Source: Phycisphaerae bacterium (GTDB lineage: Bacteria > Planctomycetota > Phycisphaerae > Sedimentisphaerales > Anaerobacaceae). Taken from it: 37,328 bases of DNA. A program made the translations under genes and the position numbers. Positions 1 through 7,623 of this stretch are shown piece by piece (position 1 is the stretch's first letter; each line of letters begins with the position of its first letter). Location: contig JAIPFM010000028.1 in NCBI GenBank assembly GCA_021736645.1, forward strand, positions 1 through 37,328, in the 5' to 3' direction. A model generated the notes under the pieces. It was not told the origin of the DNA, did no database searches, and saw only the letters and a list, made by a program, of their open reading frames with translations.

Positions 1-348
1 GGTCTGCCTCTGATGCTGTACCGCAAGGAATTCGGCACGATCCCCCTCGAAGTGACCCATGACAAGGCGCCGCTGGATATCAGTGCGGCCCTGACCGCGG
101 ACAAAAAGACCCTCACCGTCGGTGTGGTAAATCCCACCGCCGAGGCGGTGACACTGTCACTGAATCTCAAGGGAGTCACAGTCTCCGGTGCGGCCAGGAC
201 CTGGGTGATTGCAGGCGACGATCCTGATGCCTACAATGTGCCGGGTGAGCCCAGACGCGTGACCGTTGCCAATGCAGGTGCCACGAATCTCCGGGGCACG
301 GTGACTGTCAAGCCCCTGAGTATCACACTGTACAAGGCTCCACTGTAA
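1..348 (+). CDS. Alpha-L-arabinofuranosidase, GH51, C-terminal fragment (5' end outside window)
   Basis: The reading frame is open from the first base and stops at 346-348, so only about the last 115 residues of a longer protein are here. The segment has the alternating hydrophobic pattern of a beta-sandwich, with motifs such as VVNPTAEAVTLSL, and a short TWVIAGDDPDAYNVPGEP stretch typical of the C-terminal all-beta domain of GH51 arabinofuranosidases. That domain packs against the catalytic barrel and has no catalytic residues. A complete GH51 gene follows after only 44 bases, so this is probably the end of a tandem paralogue in the same arabinan or arabinoxylan utilisation cluster. The family call rests on the C-terminal domain and the context. 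The catalytic part cannot be seen, so another hydrolase with a similar domain is possible. Confidence 0.7.
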   Translation, partial: GLPLMLYRKEFGTIPLEVTHDKAPLDISAALTADKKTLTVGVVNPTAEAVTLSLNLKGVTVSGAARTWVIAGDDPDAYNVPGEPRRVTVANAGATNLRGTVTVKPLSITLYKAPL

Positions 349-392
349 GGCACTTAAACAAAGTATGGATCTAAGAAAAAGGAGTGACGAGT

Positions 393-1985
393 ATGAATCG
401 ACATCAATGGATATGTATGATTCTGGTTCTGATGGGAGCGTGCGTCTGGATGGGCCCTGCCCGGGCCGACACGACCATCACACCGGACGCAGACGAAACC
501 AGCCAGATCCTGATCCATGTGGACCAGGGCAGACACCGCATTGCCCCCGAGATCTACGGGCACTTTGCAGAACACCTGGGCCGCTGTGTGTATGAGGGCT
601 TCTGGGTGGGCCCGGACAGTGACATTCCCAATGTCCGGGGTATCCGCACGGATGTGGTCGAGGCCCTGAGAAAGATGAAGGTTCCTGTCCTGCGCTGGCC
701 CGGCGGCTGCTTTGCCGACGAGTACCACTGGAAGGAGGGCGTGGGGCCCCCGGAGAAACGCGGCAAGATGATCAACACCCACTGGGGCCGTGTGATCGAC
801 AACCATGCCTTCGGCACACACGAGTTCCTGGACCTCTGCGAGATGCTGGGCTCCGAGGCCTACATTGCGGGCAATGTGGGATCCGGCACGGTAGAAGAAA
901 TGCAGGACTGGGTCGAGTACATGACCAGCGACAAGGACAGTGACATGGCCAACTGGCGTCGCGCCAATGGCCGTGACAAACCCTGGAAGGTTCGCTACTT
1001 TGGCGTGGGCAATGAAAACTGGGGCTGCGGCGGCAACATGACGCCGGAATACTACGCCGACCTGTACCGCCGCTTCCAGACCTATGTGCGGGACTACTCC
1101 GGCAATCGGATTGTCAAGGTGGCCTGCGGCCCCAATGGCGGCAATGACCTGGGCTGGACCGAGGTGATCATGCAGAAGGCCGGGCGGTTCGCGAATGCCA
1201 TTGGTCAGCACTATTATGTGCGCGGCAGCGGCGGCTGGGGCAACGGACAAAAGGGATCGGCCACCGAGTTTGACGAGAAAGAATGGGCCGTGCTGATGAA
1301 GAACTCGCTGAACATGGATGAGGCCATCAAAAAGACACTGGGCGTGATGGATCGGTTCGATCCGCGTCACCGCGTGGCCCTGTATGTGGACGAGTGGGGC
1401 ACCTGGTGGAACGAGGAACCGGGCACCCAGGGCGGATTCCTGTATCAGCAGAACACGCTGCGGGACGCCGTGTCTGCGGCCATCTTCCTGAACATCTTCA
1501 ACCAGCACGCCGAACGCGTGAAGATGTGCAATATCGCGCAGATCAACAATGTGCTCCAGGCCATGATCCTGACTCGCGGCAAAGACATGATCGTGACGCC
1601 GACCTACCACGTGTTTGAGATGTTCAATGTGCATCACGGCGCCACCCTGCTGCCTGCCGATGTCACCTGTCCGGCCTACAACGGGGCAGGCCAGGATCTG
1701 CCCATGCTGGTGACATCAGCCTCCAGGGATGCCCAGGGTGTGATACACGTGACCGTGACCAATATGAATCCCAATAAGGATGCAAAATTCGTATGTGCAC
1801 TGGCAGGCAAGATGCCTTCCAGTGTATCAGGTCGTGTGCTGACTGACAAGGCCATGAACGCCCATAATACGTTTGATGCCCCCAACGCAGTCAAGCCTGT
1901 CCCTCTGAAGGGCCTGAGCATTGACGGCAACAGCATCCAGGGCACGATCCCTTCAAAATCCGTGGTGGTAATCACGGTCAAGTAA
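393..1985 (+). CDS. Secreted alpha-L-arabinofuranosidase, GH51
   Basis: Predicted exo-acting arabinofuranosidase that removes terminal alpha-L-arabinofuranosyl residues from arabinan or arabinoxylan. The ATG at 393 is preferred because a GGAG at 381-384 lies 8 bases upstream; a GTG at 384 overlaps that ribosome-binding site. From 393 the protein has 530 residues, beginning with a signal peptide (hydrophobic core around residues 8-20, cleavage likely after GPARA), so it acts in the periplasm or outside the cell. The (beta/alpha)8 barrel carries the family's two catalytic glutamates: the acid/base in GVGNENWG (Glu208) and the nucleophile in YVDEWGTW (Glu334). [13 protein letters not shown] near residue 100 is also typical. 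The last 90 residues form the C-terminal beta domain. The upstream gene is a paralogue and a GH43 enzyme follows, which fits stepwise arabinan breakdown. Confidence 0.93.
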   Translation: MNRHQWICMILVLMGACVWMGPARADTTITPDADETSQILIHVDQGRHRIAPEIYGHFAEHLGRCVYEGFWVGPDSDIPNVRGIRTDVVEALRKMKVPVLRWPGGCFADEYHWKEGVGPPEKRGKMINTHWGRVIDNHAFGTHEFLDLCEMLGSEAYIAGNVGSGTVEEMQDWVEYMTSDKDSDMANWRRANGRDKPWKVRYFGVGNENWGCGGNMTPEYYADLYRRFQTYVRDYSGNRIVKVACGPNGGNDLGWTEVIMQKAGRFANAIGQHYYVRGSGGWGNGQKGSATEFDEKEWAVLMKNSLNMDEAIKKTLGVMDRFDPRHRVALYVDEWGTWWNEEPGTQGGFLYQQNTLRDAVSAAIFLNIFNQHAERVKMCNIAQINNVLQAMILTRGKDMIVTPTYHVFEMFNVHHGATLLPADVTCPAYNGAGQDLPMLVTSASRDAQGVIHVTVTNMNPNKDAKFVCALAGKMPSSVSGRVLTDKAMNAHNTFDAPNAVKPVPLKGLSIDGNSIQGTIPSKSVVVITVK

Positions 1986-2000
1986 CCCTGCTTTTGGGAA

Positions 2001-2038
2001 GGGGCTGCTGCGCGGACCGCGCAGCGGCCCCTTTTTTT
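2001..2038 (+). terminator. Rho-independent terminator after the GH51 gene
   Basis: A 14-bp stem (arms 2001-2014 and 2018-2031, one G-T pair, loop GAC) is followed by seven T at 2032-2038. It begins 15 bases after the GH51 stop. Only 24 bases separate the T run from the GH43 start, so GH43 must be expressed by read-through or from a promoter overlapping the hairpin. Confidence 0.9.
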
Positions 2039-2062
2039 AGTGCCGTGTTTTAGGGAGACCCA

Positions 2063-3139
2063 ATGATGTGCAAGACCCCTTTGATTCAATGGATGTTTCG
2101 GATTTGTCTGCTGGCAGGCGTCTTGGGTGTGACATCGTGCCGGAAAGCAGCCCTGTATGACTACGAGCCGGAACTGCTGGAACTGCAGGGCGATCTCGGT
2201 GTGCATGATCCGGTTATCATGCGGGAAGCTGACATGTTCTATGTGTTCTGCACCGGGGGCAGTCAGAGACGCGGCGGTCACATTCCGATCCGCTGTTCCA
2301 GGGACATGATCCACTGGACGCGCTGCGGATCCGTGTTTGACGATCTGCCCGAGTGGTGTCAGCAGGAGATCCCAGGGACACGCAATCCCTGGGCGCCGGA
2401 CATCTCCTATTTCAATGGCAAATATCACCTCTACTATTCCATGTCCACCTTTGGCAAGAACAACTCGGCCATCGGTCTGGCCACCAACACCACGCTGGAT
2501 CCCAACAGCCCGGACTATCAATGGGAAGATCACGGCATGGTGATTCGTTCCACCCCAGGCAAGACGGACTGGAATGCCATCGACGGCAACATTGTCGTGG
2601 AAAAGAACAAGAGGGTGTGGCTGAGCTGGGGCAGTTTCTGGGGGGGCATTCAACTGGTTCGTCTGGACTACAACACAGGAAAGCTCTATACGCCGGACAA
2701 TCCCGAAATCATCAACATTGCAGCACGCCCCCGTTCAGGCGAGCCCGCAGAACCCCCTGTCACAGGGGCCATCGAGGCGCCTTTTATTGTCAAGCACGGC
2801 ACCTACTATTACCAGTTCGTGTCCTTTGATTTCTGCTGTCGCGGGCCGAACAGTACCTATAAAGTCATGGTGGGGCGATCAAACAGAGTCACCGGCCCGT
2901 ATCAAGACCGTGACGACAGGCTCATGACCGAAGGCGGCGGCACCCTGGTGATCGAGGCCTCGGCAGACGGTTTCTGGAAGGGGCCCGGACACTGTGCCGT
3001 ACTTCAGGACGTGTCAGGTGACTACCTGGTGTTCCATGCGTACCGCGGCGCGCGTGAACCGGGCAAGCCTCAGTCCGAATTGAAGATATCGAGCATGGTC
3101 TGGGAGGACGGCTGGCCTCGCGTGGGTGTACTGCCGTAG
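2063..3139 (+). CDS. GH43 arabinan endo-1,5-alpha-L-arabinosidase-like lipoprotein
   Basis: Predicted five-bladed beta-propeller glycosidase of family GH43, probably cutting the alpha-1,5-linked arabinan backbone. The three acidic residues of the family are visible: base Asp49 in GVHDPVI, pKa-modulating Asp174 in WNAIDGN, and acid Glu238 in GAIEAPFI. WAPDISYFNGKYHLYYS is the usual second-blade signature. The N-terminus is a lipoprotein signal (hydrophobic stretch ending in a VTSC lipobox at about residue 26), so the enzyme is likely membrane-anchored. GGGAG sits 5 bases before the ATG at 2063; a second ATG at 2066 is equally possible. Length (358 residues) is normal for a single-domain GH43. 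It lies between GH51 and pgl, so arabinan use is the likely role. The exact specificity (endo-arabinanase or another GH43 activity) cannot be read from sequence alone. Confidence 0.9.
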   Translation: MMCKTPLIQWMFRICLLAGVLGVTSCRKAALYDYEPELLELQGDLGVHDPVIMREADMFYVFCTGGSQRRGGHIPIRCSRDMIHWTRCGSVFDDLPEWCQQEIPGTRNPWAPDISYFNGKYHLYYSMSTFGKNNSAIGLATNTTLDPNSPDYQWEDHGMVIRSTPGKTDWNAIDGNIVVEKNKRVWLSWGSFWGGIQLVRLDYNTGKLYTPDNPEIINIAARPRSGEPAEPPVTGAIEAPFIVKHGTYYYQFVSFDFCCRGPNSTYKVMVGRSNRVTGPYQDRDDRLMTEGGGTLVIEASADGFWKGPGHCAVLQDVSGDYLVFHAYRGAREPGKPQSELKISSMVWEDGWPRVGVLP

Positions 3140-3145
3140 GATTTT

Positions 3146-3173
3146 GGTTTCTGGTTGTTAGTTGTTCGTGATT
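3146..3173 (+). repeat. Heptad-periodic intergenic repeat (four imperfect 7-mers)
   Basis: The gap between the GH43 and pgl genes reads as successive 7-mers GGTTTCT, GGTTGTT, AGTTGTT and CGTGATT. It ends at the ribosome-binding site of pgl. Similar 7-nt-periodic G/T-rich arrays occur at 18399-18426, 20252-20307 and 24190-24224. The call is moderate because these units are degenerate. Confidence 0.45.
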
Positions 3174-3183
3174 GGAGATGAAT

Positions 3184-3927
3184 ATGAGCGCACAGGTTCG
3201 GCCCAATATTGAGGTGTTCTCTGAACTGGGTGATTTGGCTCAGGCGGCTGCCAGTCTCTTTGTACAGGCGGCCCACAGGGCGCTCGACGCAAAGGGACAG
3301 TTCAGGGTGGCGCTGTCCGGGGGGCGTACCCCGCGACTTTTATTTGAGCGTCTGACATCGTGTGAACAGGCGCGTGCGCTGCCCTGGTCTCGATGTCACC
3401 TCTTCTGGGTGGACGAGCGTTATGTGCCTGTGACAGATCCCGCGAGCAACTACAAGATGGCCAATGAGTTTTTGCTTGAACCGCTGGGCATACCCCAAGC
3501 AAATATCCATCGCATGCCCACTGAATTGCCCCTGGATGAGGCCGTGGCTCAGTATGAGTCGACCCTCCAAACGGTGTTTTCAATACTGCCGGGCGAGGTC
3601 CCTCAGTTCGATCTGATTCAACTGGGCATGGGCCCGGATGGTCATACTGCATCATTATTCCCCCACGCATATGAGCCGCATACTGAAAAACTTGTGGCCT
3701 GGACTGTGCCTCCTGATGCCCCGCATCAACGTATCACGCTGACGCCTCACGTGTTACAGGCCGCGTCTGAGTTTATGGTACTGCTTACTGGAAAAGACAA
3801 GGCGAGCATGCTGAAAACCGTATTTTCAGGGGAGCCGGATGTGATGCAATACCCAATATATACCTTATGGCCTGTGTTGAAACGGGTGACGTGGTTCATG
3901 GATCAGGCTGCAGCGTCTGAGCTCTGA
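3184..3927 (+). CDS. pgl: 6-phosphogluconolactonase (Pgl/DevB)
   Basis: Cytosolic enzyme that hydrolyses 6-phosphogluconolactone to 6-phosphogluconate in the oxidative pentose phosphate pathway. Family motifs are all present: the phosphate-binding SGGRTPRLLFERL near residue 44, WVDERYVP near residue 75, and GMGPDGHTASLFP near residue 148. The start at 3184 (MSAQVRP) has GGAG at 3174-3177 with 6-base spacing; upstream TTG (3172) and ATG (3178) codons overlap or abut that site. The resulting 247 residues match the family's usual size. It follows the arabinan genes by 44 bases and could share their transcript, but glucose-6-phosphate dehydrogenase is not in the window. The stop is two bases from the stop of the convergent gene. 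Confidence 0.93.
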   Translation: MSAQVRPNIEVFSELGDLAQAAASLFVQAAHRALDAKGQFRVALSGGRTPRLLFERLTSCEQARALPWSRCHLFWVDERYVPVTDPASNYKMANEFLLEPLGIPQANIHRMPTELPLDEAVAQYESTLQTVFSILPGEVPQFDLIQLGMGPDGHTASLFPHAYEPHTEKLVAWTVPPDAPHQRITLTPHVLQAASEFMVLLTGKDKASMLKTVFSGEPDVMQYPIYTLWPVLKRVTWFMDQAAASEL

Positions 3928-3929
3928 TG

Positions 3930-4499
3930 TTATTGAGGGTCATCAGGCTTTTCGTTGATATCACCAGGGTAGAGGATGTTGTCTGTGGTGATATGGAATT
4001 TCCGTGTCAGGGACCGCAACAGGGTATTTACACGCTTTTTCTGGCAGTCTGTGGGGAACGAGTTTTTGCCGTCAGCCACCACGCAGATACGAATGGTTTG
4101 ACTGGCACTGTACCAGTTTTGCAGGGGCACCACAGATTCCTGGTTTTGCCATTTCTCAGTGGTCAAAATATCACCATCATTGCCGCCGAGGCCGTTGCAG
4201 ATCACAAAGTGGCAGTTTAACTCCCTGGCATCTGTCAAGCCGCTTCTTGCAGCCAGCCAGTTGATGTCACCGCCCTTGGTGTTGCTGTAAAAGACTTCGA
4301 CGCGAGACCAGCGATCAGGTGATTCCTCTGTCCGAGACGCCACGGCTGCTTCCGCAGATTCGAGTTGATAATAGCTGGATAGACAGAAGGCCCCTGAAGA
4401 GGGTGCGTTGTTTCCAAGGAACATGAGAATGATAGCACCGCTTGTCATGGATATCAGTAGAACCAGTAGTACTTTCCAAACCCGAAGTTGATTGGTCAT
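3930..4499 (-). CDS. Membrane-anchored degenerate Amidase_2/PGRP-like protein
   Basis: A 189-residue protein with one N-terminal membrane segment (about residues 9-27, a signal anchor) and an outside domain. The middle segment CHFVICNGLGGNDGDILTTEK and the later ICVVADGKNSFPT, then LLRSLTRKFHITTDNIL, follow the order of the N-acetylmuramoyl-L-alanine amidase (Amidase_2/PGRP) fold, where the usual strings are YHFVIGNG, IVGNF and a helix before GHRDV. The zinc-binding histidines are missing: the expected HHS position reads FYSNT and the expected GHR position reads YPGDI. It is therefore probably not an active amidase; it may bind peptidoglycan or be a relic. It ends two bases from pgl and is convergent with it. 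Its upstream gap of more than 300 bases shows no clear promoter. The family call is from motif order only. Confidence 0.6.
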   Translation of the reverse strand: MTNQLRVWKVLLVLLISMTSGAIILMFLGNNAPSSGAFCLSSYYQLESAEAAVASRTEESPDRWSRVEVFYSNTKGGDINWLAARSGLTDARELNCHFVICNGLGGNDGDILTTEKWQNQESVVPLQNWYSASQTIRICVVADGKNSFPTDCQKKRVNTLLRSLTRKFHITTDNILYPGDINEKPDDPQ

Positions 4500-4775
4500 G
4501 ACACCATCCTTGATGCTAAATCAGTTCTGTTTTGCTTTATCTAACAAAAGGTCAACAGGTTCCTAACCCAGTGACTGACTTGGAAACAGCCAGAGAGGCT
4601 AGTCACACTATAATGCTAATTCGGCAGGTGTAAAGGGTTTGCTTTAGATTTCATCTTCGTTTTTCTATATTAATGATAAGGTTTTTAATCTGAAGAAGCC
4701 AACTCTACTCTCCGGTTTGACAGGTCAGGTGGTGTGTTGGTTTCGGGAAGATTGGGGGGATGGATGTGATGTACA
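4500..4775. other. Intergenic gap without a recognised gene
   Basis: This stretch lies between the start of the amidase-like gene and the terminator of purE. I see no coding pattern on either strand. An isolated TATAAT at 4609-4614 lacks a -35 at the right distance, and a TTGACA at 4718-4723 lacks a -10, so neither is called. Confidence 0.5.
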
Positions 4776-4810
4776 TTAAAAAGAAAAGGACCTCTGCGTA
4801 AGAGGTCCTT
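4776..4810 (-). terminator. Rho-independent terminator of purE
   Basis: A perfect 10-bp stem (4786-4795 with 4801-4810, loop of 5) is followed, reading on the minus strand, by a T-rich run (TTTTCTTTTTAAT) reaching about 4776. It lies some 75 bases beyond the purE stop. On the plus strand the hairpin is followed by G, so it is one-directional. Confidence 0.85.
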
Positions 4811-4884
4811 GGGGGGATGTATAGATAAGCTAGTTATCAGTATTGATAATGGTGTTAACTTGAAGCGTGCAAAAGTGTGTCCCT

Positions 4885-5382
4885 CTACAGGGCAGCATCC
4901 TTTTCGAGGACTTTGTGCTGTTGGTCCACCTTGAACGCCTTCAGTTTTTCGTTTAAGACGCTGTCAGAAAGGGCAAGAATTTGGACGGCAAATAAAGCGG
5001 CATTTTTTGCGCCGGCTTTACCCAGGGCCATGCTGGCTACGGGCACACCCGGCGGCATTTGTACTGTACTCAACAGAGCGTCCATGCCGCCAAGGCTTCC
5101 GGACACCAGGGGAACGCCGATCACCGGCAAGTGGGTGCGTCCTGCCAACGCACCTGCGAGATGCGCGGCCATGCCGGCTGCTGCAATAATTACCTTGATA
5201 CCCTGGCCTGCGGCACCCTCTGCAAACTCTGCGGCCTCAATAGGCGTTCGATGTGCAGACAGGATGCGCACCTCCGGTGAGATGCCGAAGGGCCGAAACT
5301 GCTCCACACATGCATTCATGACTTCAAGGTCGCTGTCTGAACCCATGACAATGGCGACCGGTGTTGTTGTATTCTTTTTCAT
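4885..5382 (-). CDS. purE: N5-carboxyaminoimidazole ribonucleotide mutase PurE
   Basis: Cytosolic purine biosynthesis enzyme that converts N5-CAIR to CAIR. Signature motifs are in order: MGSDSDLEVM near residue 13, SAHRTP with the catalytic His near residue 42, AAAGMAAHLAGALAG near residue 67, and VPLVSGSLGGMDALLS near residue 90. The 165 residues match the class I (octameric) enzyme that works with PurK. No purK is adjacent, so the partner must be elsewhere. The gene has its own promoter (5433-5461) and terminator (4776-4810), so it is a single-gene transcription unit. The start is the first ATG of the frame and gives the family N-terminus. Confidence 0.96.
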   Translation of the reverse strand: MKKNTTTPVAIVMGSDSDLEVMNACVEQFRPFGISPEVRILSAHRTPIEAAEFAEGAAGQGIKVIIAAAGMAAHLAGALAGRTHLPVIGVPLVSGSLGGMDALLSTVQMPPGVPVASMALGKAGAKNAALFAVQILALSDSVLNEKLKAFKVDQQHKVLEKDAAL

Positions 5383-5432
5383 AGGATTGTTCTCTCAAAA
5401 ACGGTTTCATTATGTTTTAGGACCTGGCCGCT

Positions 5433-5461
5433 AGTTTACATTTGAATGTGTAAGGATGCAA
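5433..5461 (-). promoter_or_regulatory. Predicted sigma70 promoter of purE
   Basis: On the minus strand TTGCAT (5461-5456) and TAAACT (5438-5433) are separated by 17 bases. Transcription would begin near 5426, about 44 bases before the ATG. No purine riboswitch is recognisable in this leader. Confidence 0.55.
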
Positions 5462-5625
5462 GACTGTGCCTTGATATACACGAAAACCATGGCCTAATAT
5501 CAATGTAAGTCTTGTAGTCTGTTAAGATGGGAAGGTTTCGTAGGCCTTTTGCCAGTCAGAGTTTGACCCACTGGAAAAAAGTGAAAAACTTCTCGCATTA
5601 GCCTGGAAAAGCGAGGGTATTTGTT

Positions 5626-5654
5626 TTGACAGAACCTGGTGGATCGCCTATATC
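5626..5654 (+). promoter_or_regulatory. Predicted strong sigma70 promoter of the outer-membrane barrel gene
   Basis: A perfect -35 TTGACA (5626-5631), a 17-base spacer and TATATC (5649-5654) give a near-consensus promoter. Transcription would begin near 5661, leaving an unusually long leader of about 140 bases before the ATG at 5803. Confidence 0.7.
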
Positions 5655-5802
5655 TTACTGAGTGCGGTTAACCATAAGGAACATGACAATCGGTTTAGTG
5701 CGTTTGAGAATATAGTCCTGTGGTTGGCGATATACATATCGTGTGTTGTTTAGAGTGAGTACAAGAAGAAGACGGTTGGCTAGTATTTTAGGAGCTCAAG
5801 AA
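5655..5802 (+). promoter_or_regulatory. Long 5' leader of the barrel gene with palindromes
   Basis: The predicted untranslated leader holds two near-perfect palindromes: GGTTAACC at 5666-5673 and CGATATACATATCG at 5728-5741 (6-bp arms, 2-base centre). Either could be an operator or an RNA fold. No known riboswitch is recognised. The leader ends with GGAG at 5791-5794, 8 bases before the ATG. The rest of the gap upstream (5462-5625) shows no gene. Confidence 0.4.
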
Positions 5803-6612
5803 ATGAAAAAGCTGTTGATTTTGGCTGTTCTGGTAATGGCATCTGGTGTGGTTGTCGCACAGGACAATTCTGTGGGATATGATGCGGGTTTGACGGGGTC
5901 CATTGATCTGACATACCAGAGTCGGTACATCTGGCGTGGGTTTGATGTATTCAGTGACAATGATCCTGCTGCACAATTGACCGCCAACCTGAATTTCTTT
6001 GACACAGGGTTTGGCATGAATGTTGTGGGACATCGCGCCATTGGCAGTGGCCATGAAAATGATGAGCGATGGGACTACAATTTCTATTATGGCAATGTGT
6101 TGTTCGCAGAAGATGTCATGCAGACCAATTTTCGCATTGGATTTGTGCACTACAACTATGCAGAGCTGCCTCAGAAATTTAAAGACCTCGAGGAAGTGCA
6201 TGCTATTGTGAGTATGCCCAATCTGACCGGTGTGGCTGGACTGGTTCCCAGTTATGCCTGCATCAAGATGTATCCTGCAAATAGCGGCTCCACGGGTGTA
6301 GGGCATAATGCCTCAGGTTTTCTTCATCAGTTCATGATGGATTATACCTTTGCCGTACCCGGCGTGACCCCTGATGTCCCAGAACAGATTTTTAAGCTTC
6401 ATTCAGAACTGGTTTACAATGACGGTGTCAGTCCCTTCAACACAAACGTGGATCAGGACTGGTCTCATGCTGTGGTTGGGATTTCCACGGATGTGGATCT
6501 TGGGTATGGATTTGCTATCACACCGGGTGTGTACTATCAGTACAGTATGGAGAGGACAGTCAATGTTGAAGATGAAACATGGGTCACTGTAGGTGGTCGT
6601 TATTCATTCTAA
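5803..6612 (+). CDS. Outer-membrane beta-barrel protein (TorF-like putative porin)
   Basis: Predicted outer-membrane barrel of 269 residues. The ATG at 5803 is chosen because GGAG lies 8 bases upstream and it opens directly onto a signal peptide (MKKLLILAVLVMASGVVVAQ). After the signal come alternating strands such as GSIDLTYQSRYIWRGFD and AQLTANLNFFDTGFGMNVV, separated by charged loops. The protein ends in phenylalanine (VGGRYSF), the usual C-terminal signal for insertion by the BAM machinery. SIDLTYQSRYIWRG resembles the start of the TorF/Gcw_chp family of putative porins. What it transports is unknown. It is a single-gene unit with its own promoter and terminator. Base composition is visibly more AT-rich than the flanking metabolic genes. 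Confidence 0.8.
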   Translation: MKKLLILAVLVMASGVVVAQDNSVGYDAGLTGSIDLTYQSRYIWRGFDVFSDNDPAAQLTANLNFFDTGFGMNVVGHRAIGSGHENDERWDYNFYYGNVLFAEDVMQTNFRIGFVHYNYAELPQKFKDLEEVHAIVSMPNLTGVAGLVPSYACIKMYPANSGSTGVGHNASGFLHQFMMDYTFAVPGVTPDVPEQIFKLHSELVYNDGVSPFNTNVDQDWSHAVVGISTDVDLGYGFAITPGVYYQYSMERTVNVEDETWVTVGGRYSF

Positions 6613-6637
6613 GCAAGACTATCAAAAAAGAACTTCT

Positions 6638-6664
6638 AAAGGGCCGGTCATACCGGCCCTTTTT
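6638..6664 (+). terminator. Rho-independent terminator of the barrel gene
   Basis: An 11-bp stem, AAAGGGCCGGT (6638-6648) with ACCGGCCCTTT (6652-6662), has a 3-base loop and runs into TTTT at 6661-6664. It lies 25 bases after the stop codon. Confidence 0.9.
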
Positions 6665-6805
6665 ATTTGCGCTGTCACAAAAAAACCAGGGTAAGACAGG
6701 TGGTTTGTCATAACTTGTGAGGCTTGATGGATGAGTCAGGCTTGGTCGTGTGATAATATGAGTGATTTTGGTGTTATGGATATGTTTTTTAGGGGCTTTT
6801 TGTGC

Positions 6806-6834
6806 TTGACAACCCTTCTGTTTCTCAGTTAAAT
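6806..6834 (+). promoter_or_regulatory. Predicted sigma70 promoter of the HTH-receiver gene
   Basis: TTGACA (6806-6811), 17 bases, TTAAAT (6829-6834). Transcription would begin near 6841, just before a hairpin in the leader of the 6906 gene. Confidence 0.65.
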
Positions 6835-6841
6835 TAGCTCG

Positions 6842-6865
6842 AAAAGGCAAAATGGAATGCCTTTT
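6842..6865 (+). promoter_or_regulatory. Leader hairpin upstream of the HTH-receiver gene
   Basis: AAAAGGCA (6842-6849) pairs perfectly with TGCCTTTT (6858-6865) around an 8-base loop. The loop's ATGGAA recurs at 6871-6876, just after the stem. The hairpin begins at or next to the predicted transcription start and so may stabilise the mRNA end or be an operator. It has only four T at the stem end, so it is a weak terminator at best. Confidence 0.35.
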
Positions 6866-6905
6866 GTCAAATGGAATTGGCTAATATAAGAAGGAAGGGA
6901 TGAGA

Positions 6906-7472
6906 ATGAAGGATCTATTTACCACAGGAGAGGCTGCTGATATTTGTAGAGTCAGCCAACAGACCATCATTCGTTGTTTTGACACAGGTCGCTTGGAGGG
7001 ATTCCGGGTTCCGGGCTCAAAATTCCGACGCATTCCCAGGGCGAGTTTGCTCAAGTTCATGAAGGACAATCACATCCCTCTGGATAACCTGGAATCAGGA
7101 AAGAAGAAGATTTTGATTGTGGATGATGACGTGGAAATCGTGGAATTGATTTCCGAGGTGCTGTCCAGAGATGGGCGTTTTGATCTGAAGACAGCCTCCA
7201 GTGGGTATGAGGCCGGCATGGCCACACAGCAGTTTCGACCAGACCTGATTTTGCTGGATTATATGTTGCCTGATGTCAACGGAAACGTTGTATGTCAGAC
7301 CATAAAAAATGATACTGAGTTTGAAGACATCAAGATCATTATTGTCAGCGGCGTTATTCGCCAGGATGAGATTGATCAACTCCTCAAGTCCGGTGCAGAG
7401 GACTTTGTGCGCAAGCCCTTCAATATTGATGAATTGACACAAAAAATATCCTCGGTCCTTCAGTTGGTTTGA
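6906..7472 (+). CDS. Response regulator with N-terminal MerR/excisionase-type HTH (HTH_17) domain
   Basis: A 188-residue regulator with an unusual domain order. Residues 1-55 form a small winged helix of the HTH_17 (excisionase/MerR-like) type: LFTTGEAADICRVSQQTIIRC, then GRLEGFRVPGSKFRRIPRASLLKFM. Residues 65-185 form a CheY-like receiver (ILIVDDDVEIVELI) with acidic pocket DDD, phospho-acceptor Asp118 in LILLDYMLPDVNG, the conserved Ser in IIIVSG and Lys in RKPFN. Most response regulators put the DNA-binding domain after the receiver. The start at 6906 has GGAAGG 7 bases upstream; the in-frame ATG at 6900 is only 1 base away from that site. The neighbouring kinase at 7624 is a possible partner. 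This reading of the domains is secure; the targets are unknown. Confidence 0.9.
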   Translation: MKDLFTTGEAADICRVSQQTIIRCFDTGRLEGFRVPGSKFRRIPRASLLKFMKDNHIPLDNLESGKKKILIVDDDVEIVELISEVLSRDGRFDLKTASSGYEAGMATQQFRPDLILLDYMLPDVNGNVVCQTIKNDTEFEDIKIIIVSGVIRQDEIDQLLKSGAEDFVRKPFNIDELTQKISSVLQLV

Positions 7473-7623
7473 TGGCTGGGTCTTTGAAGTGCCTTCGGTG
7501 TGCTTCTCATTGAGTCAATCATGGAGGAGGCTCAATGCAGGGTCGGGAAACTGGAACAACTGCTCAGTGTACGCACTGGAAGAACGTGGGCAGGTGAGTG
7601 ATTGAAAAGACAGGATTGATAGC

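Noticed and set aside
354-1637. Long open frame on the minus strand opposite the GH51 gene
   Set aside because: It is antisense to a well-supported enzyme with catalytic motifs and its translation (rich in His, Val, Gly) has no family pattern. The same holds for the long antisense frames at 1676-2653 and 22590-23846.
4609-4614. TATAAT in the gap before the amidase-like gene
   Set aside because: No -35 at a usable distance and no gene starting downstream on the plus strand.
7521-7601. A 26-codon reading frame between the HTH-receiver and kinase genes
   Set aside because: No ribosome-binding site and no recognisable pattern; too short to support.
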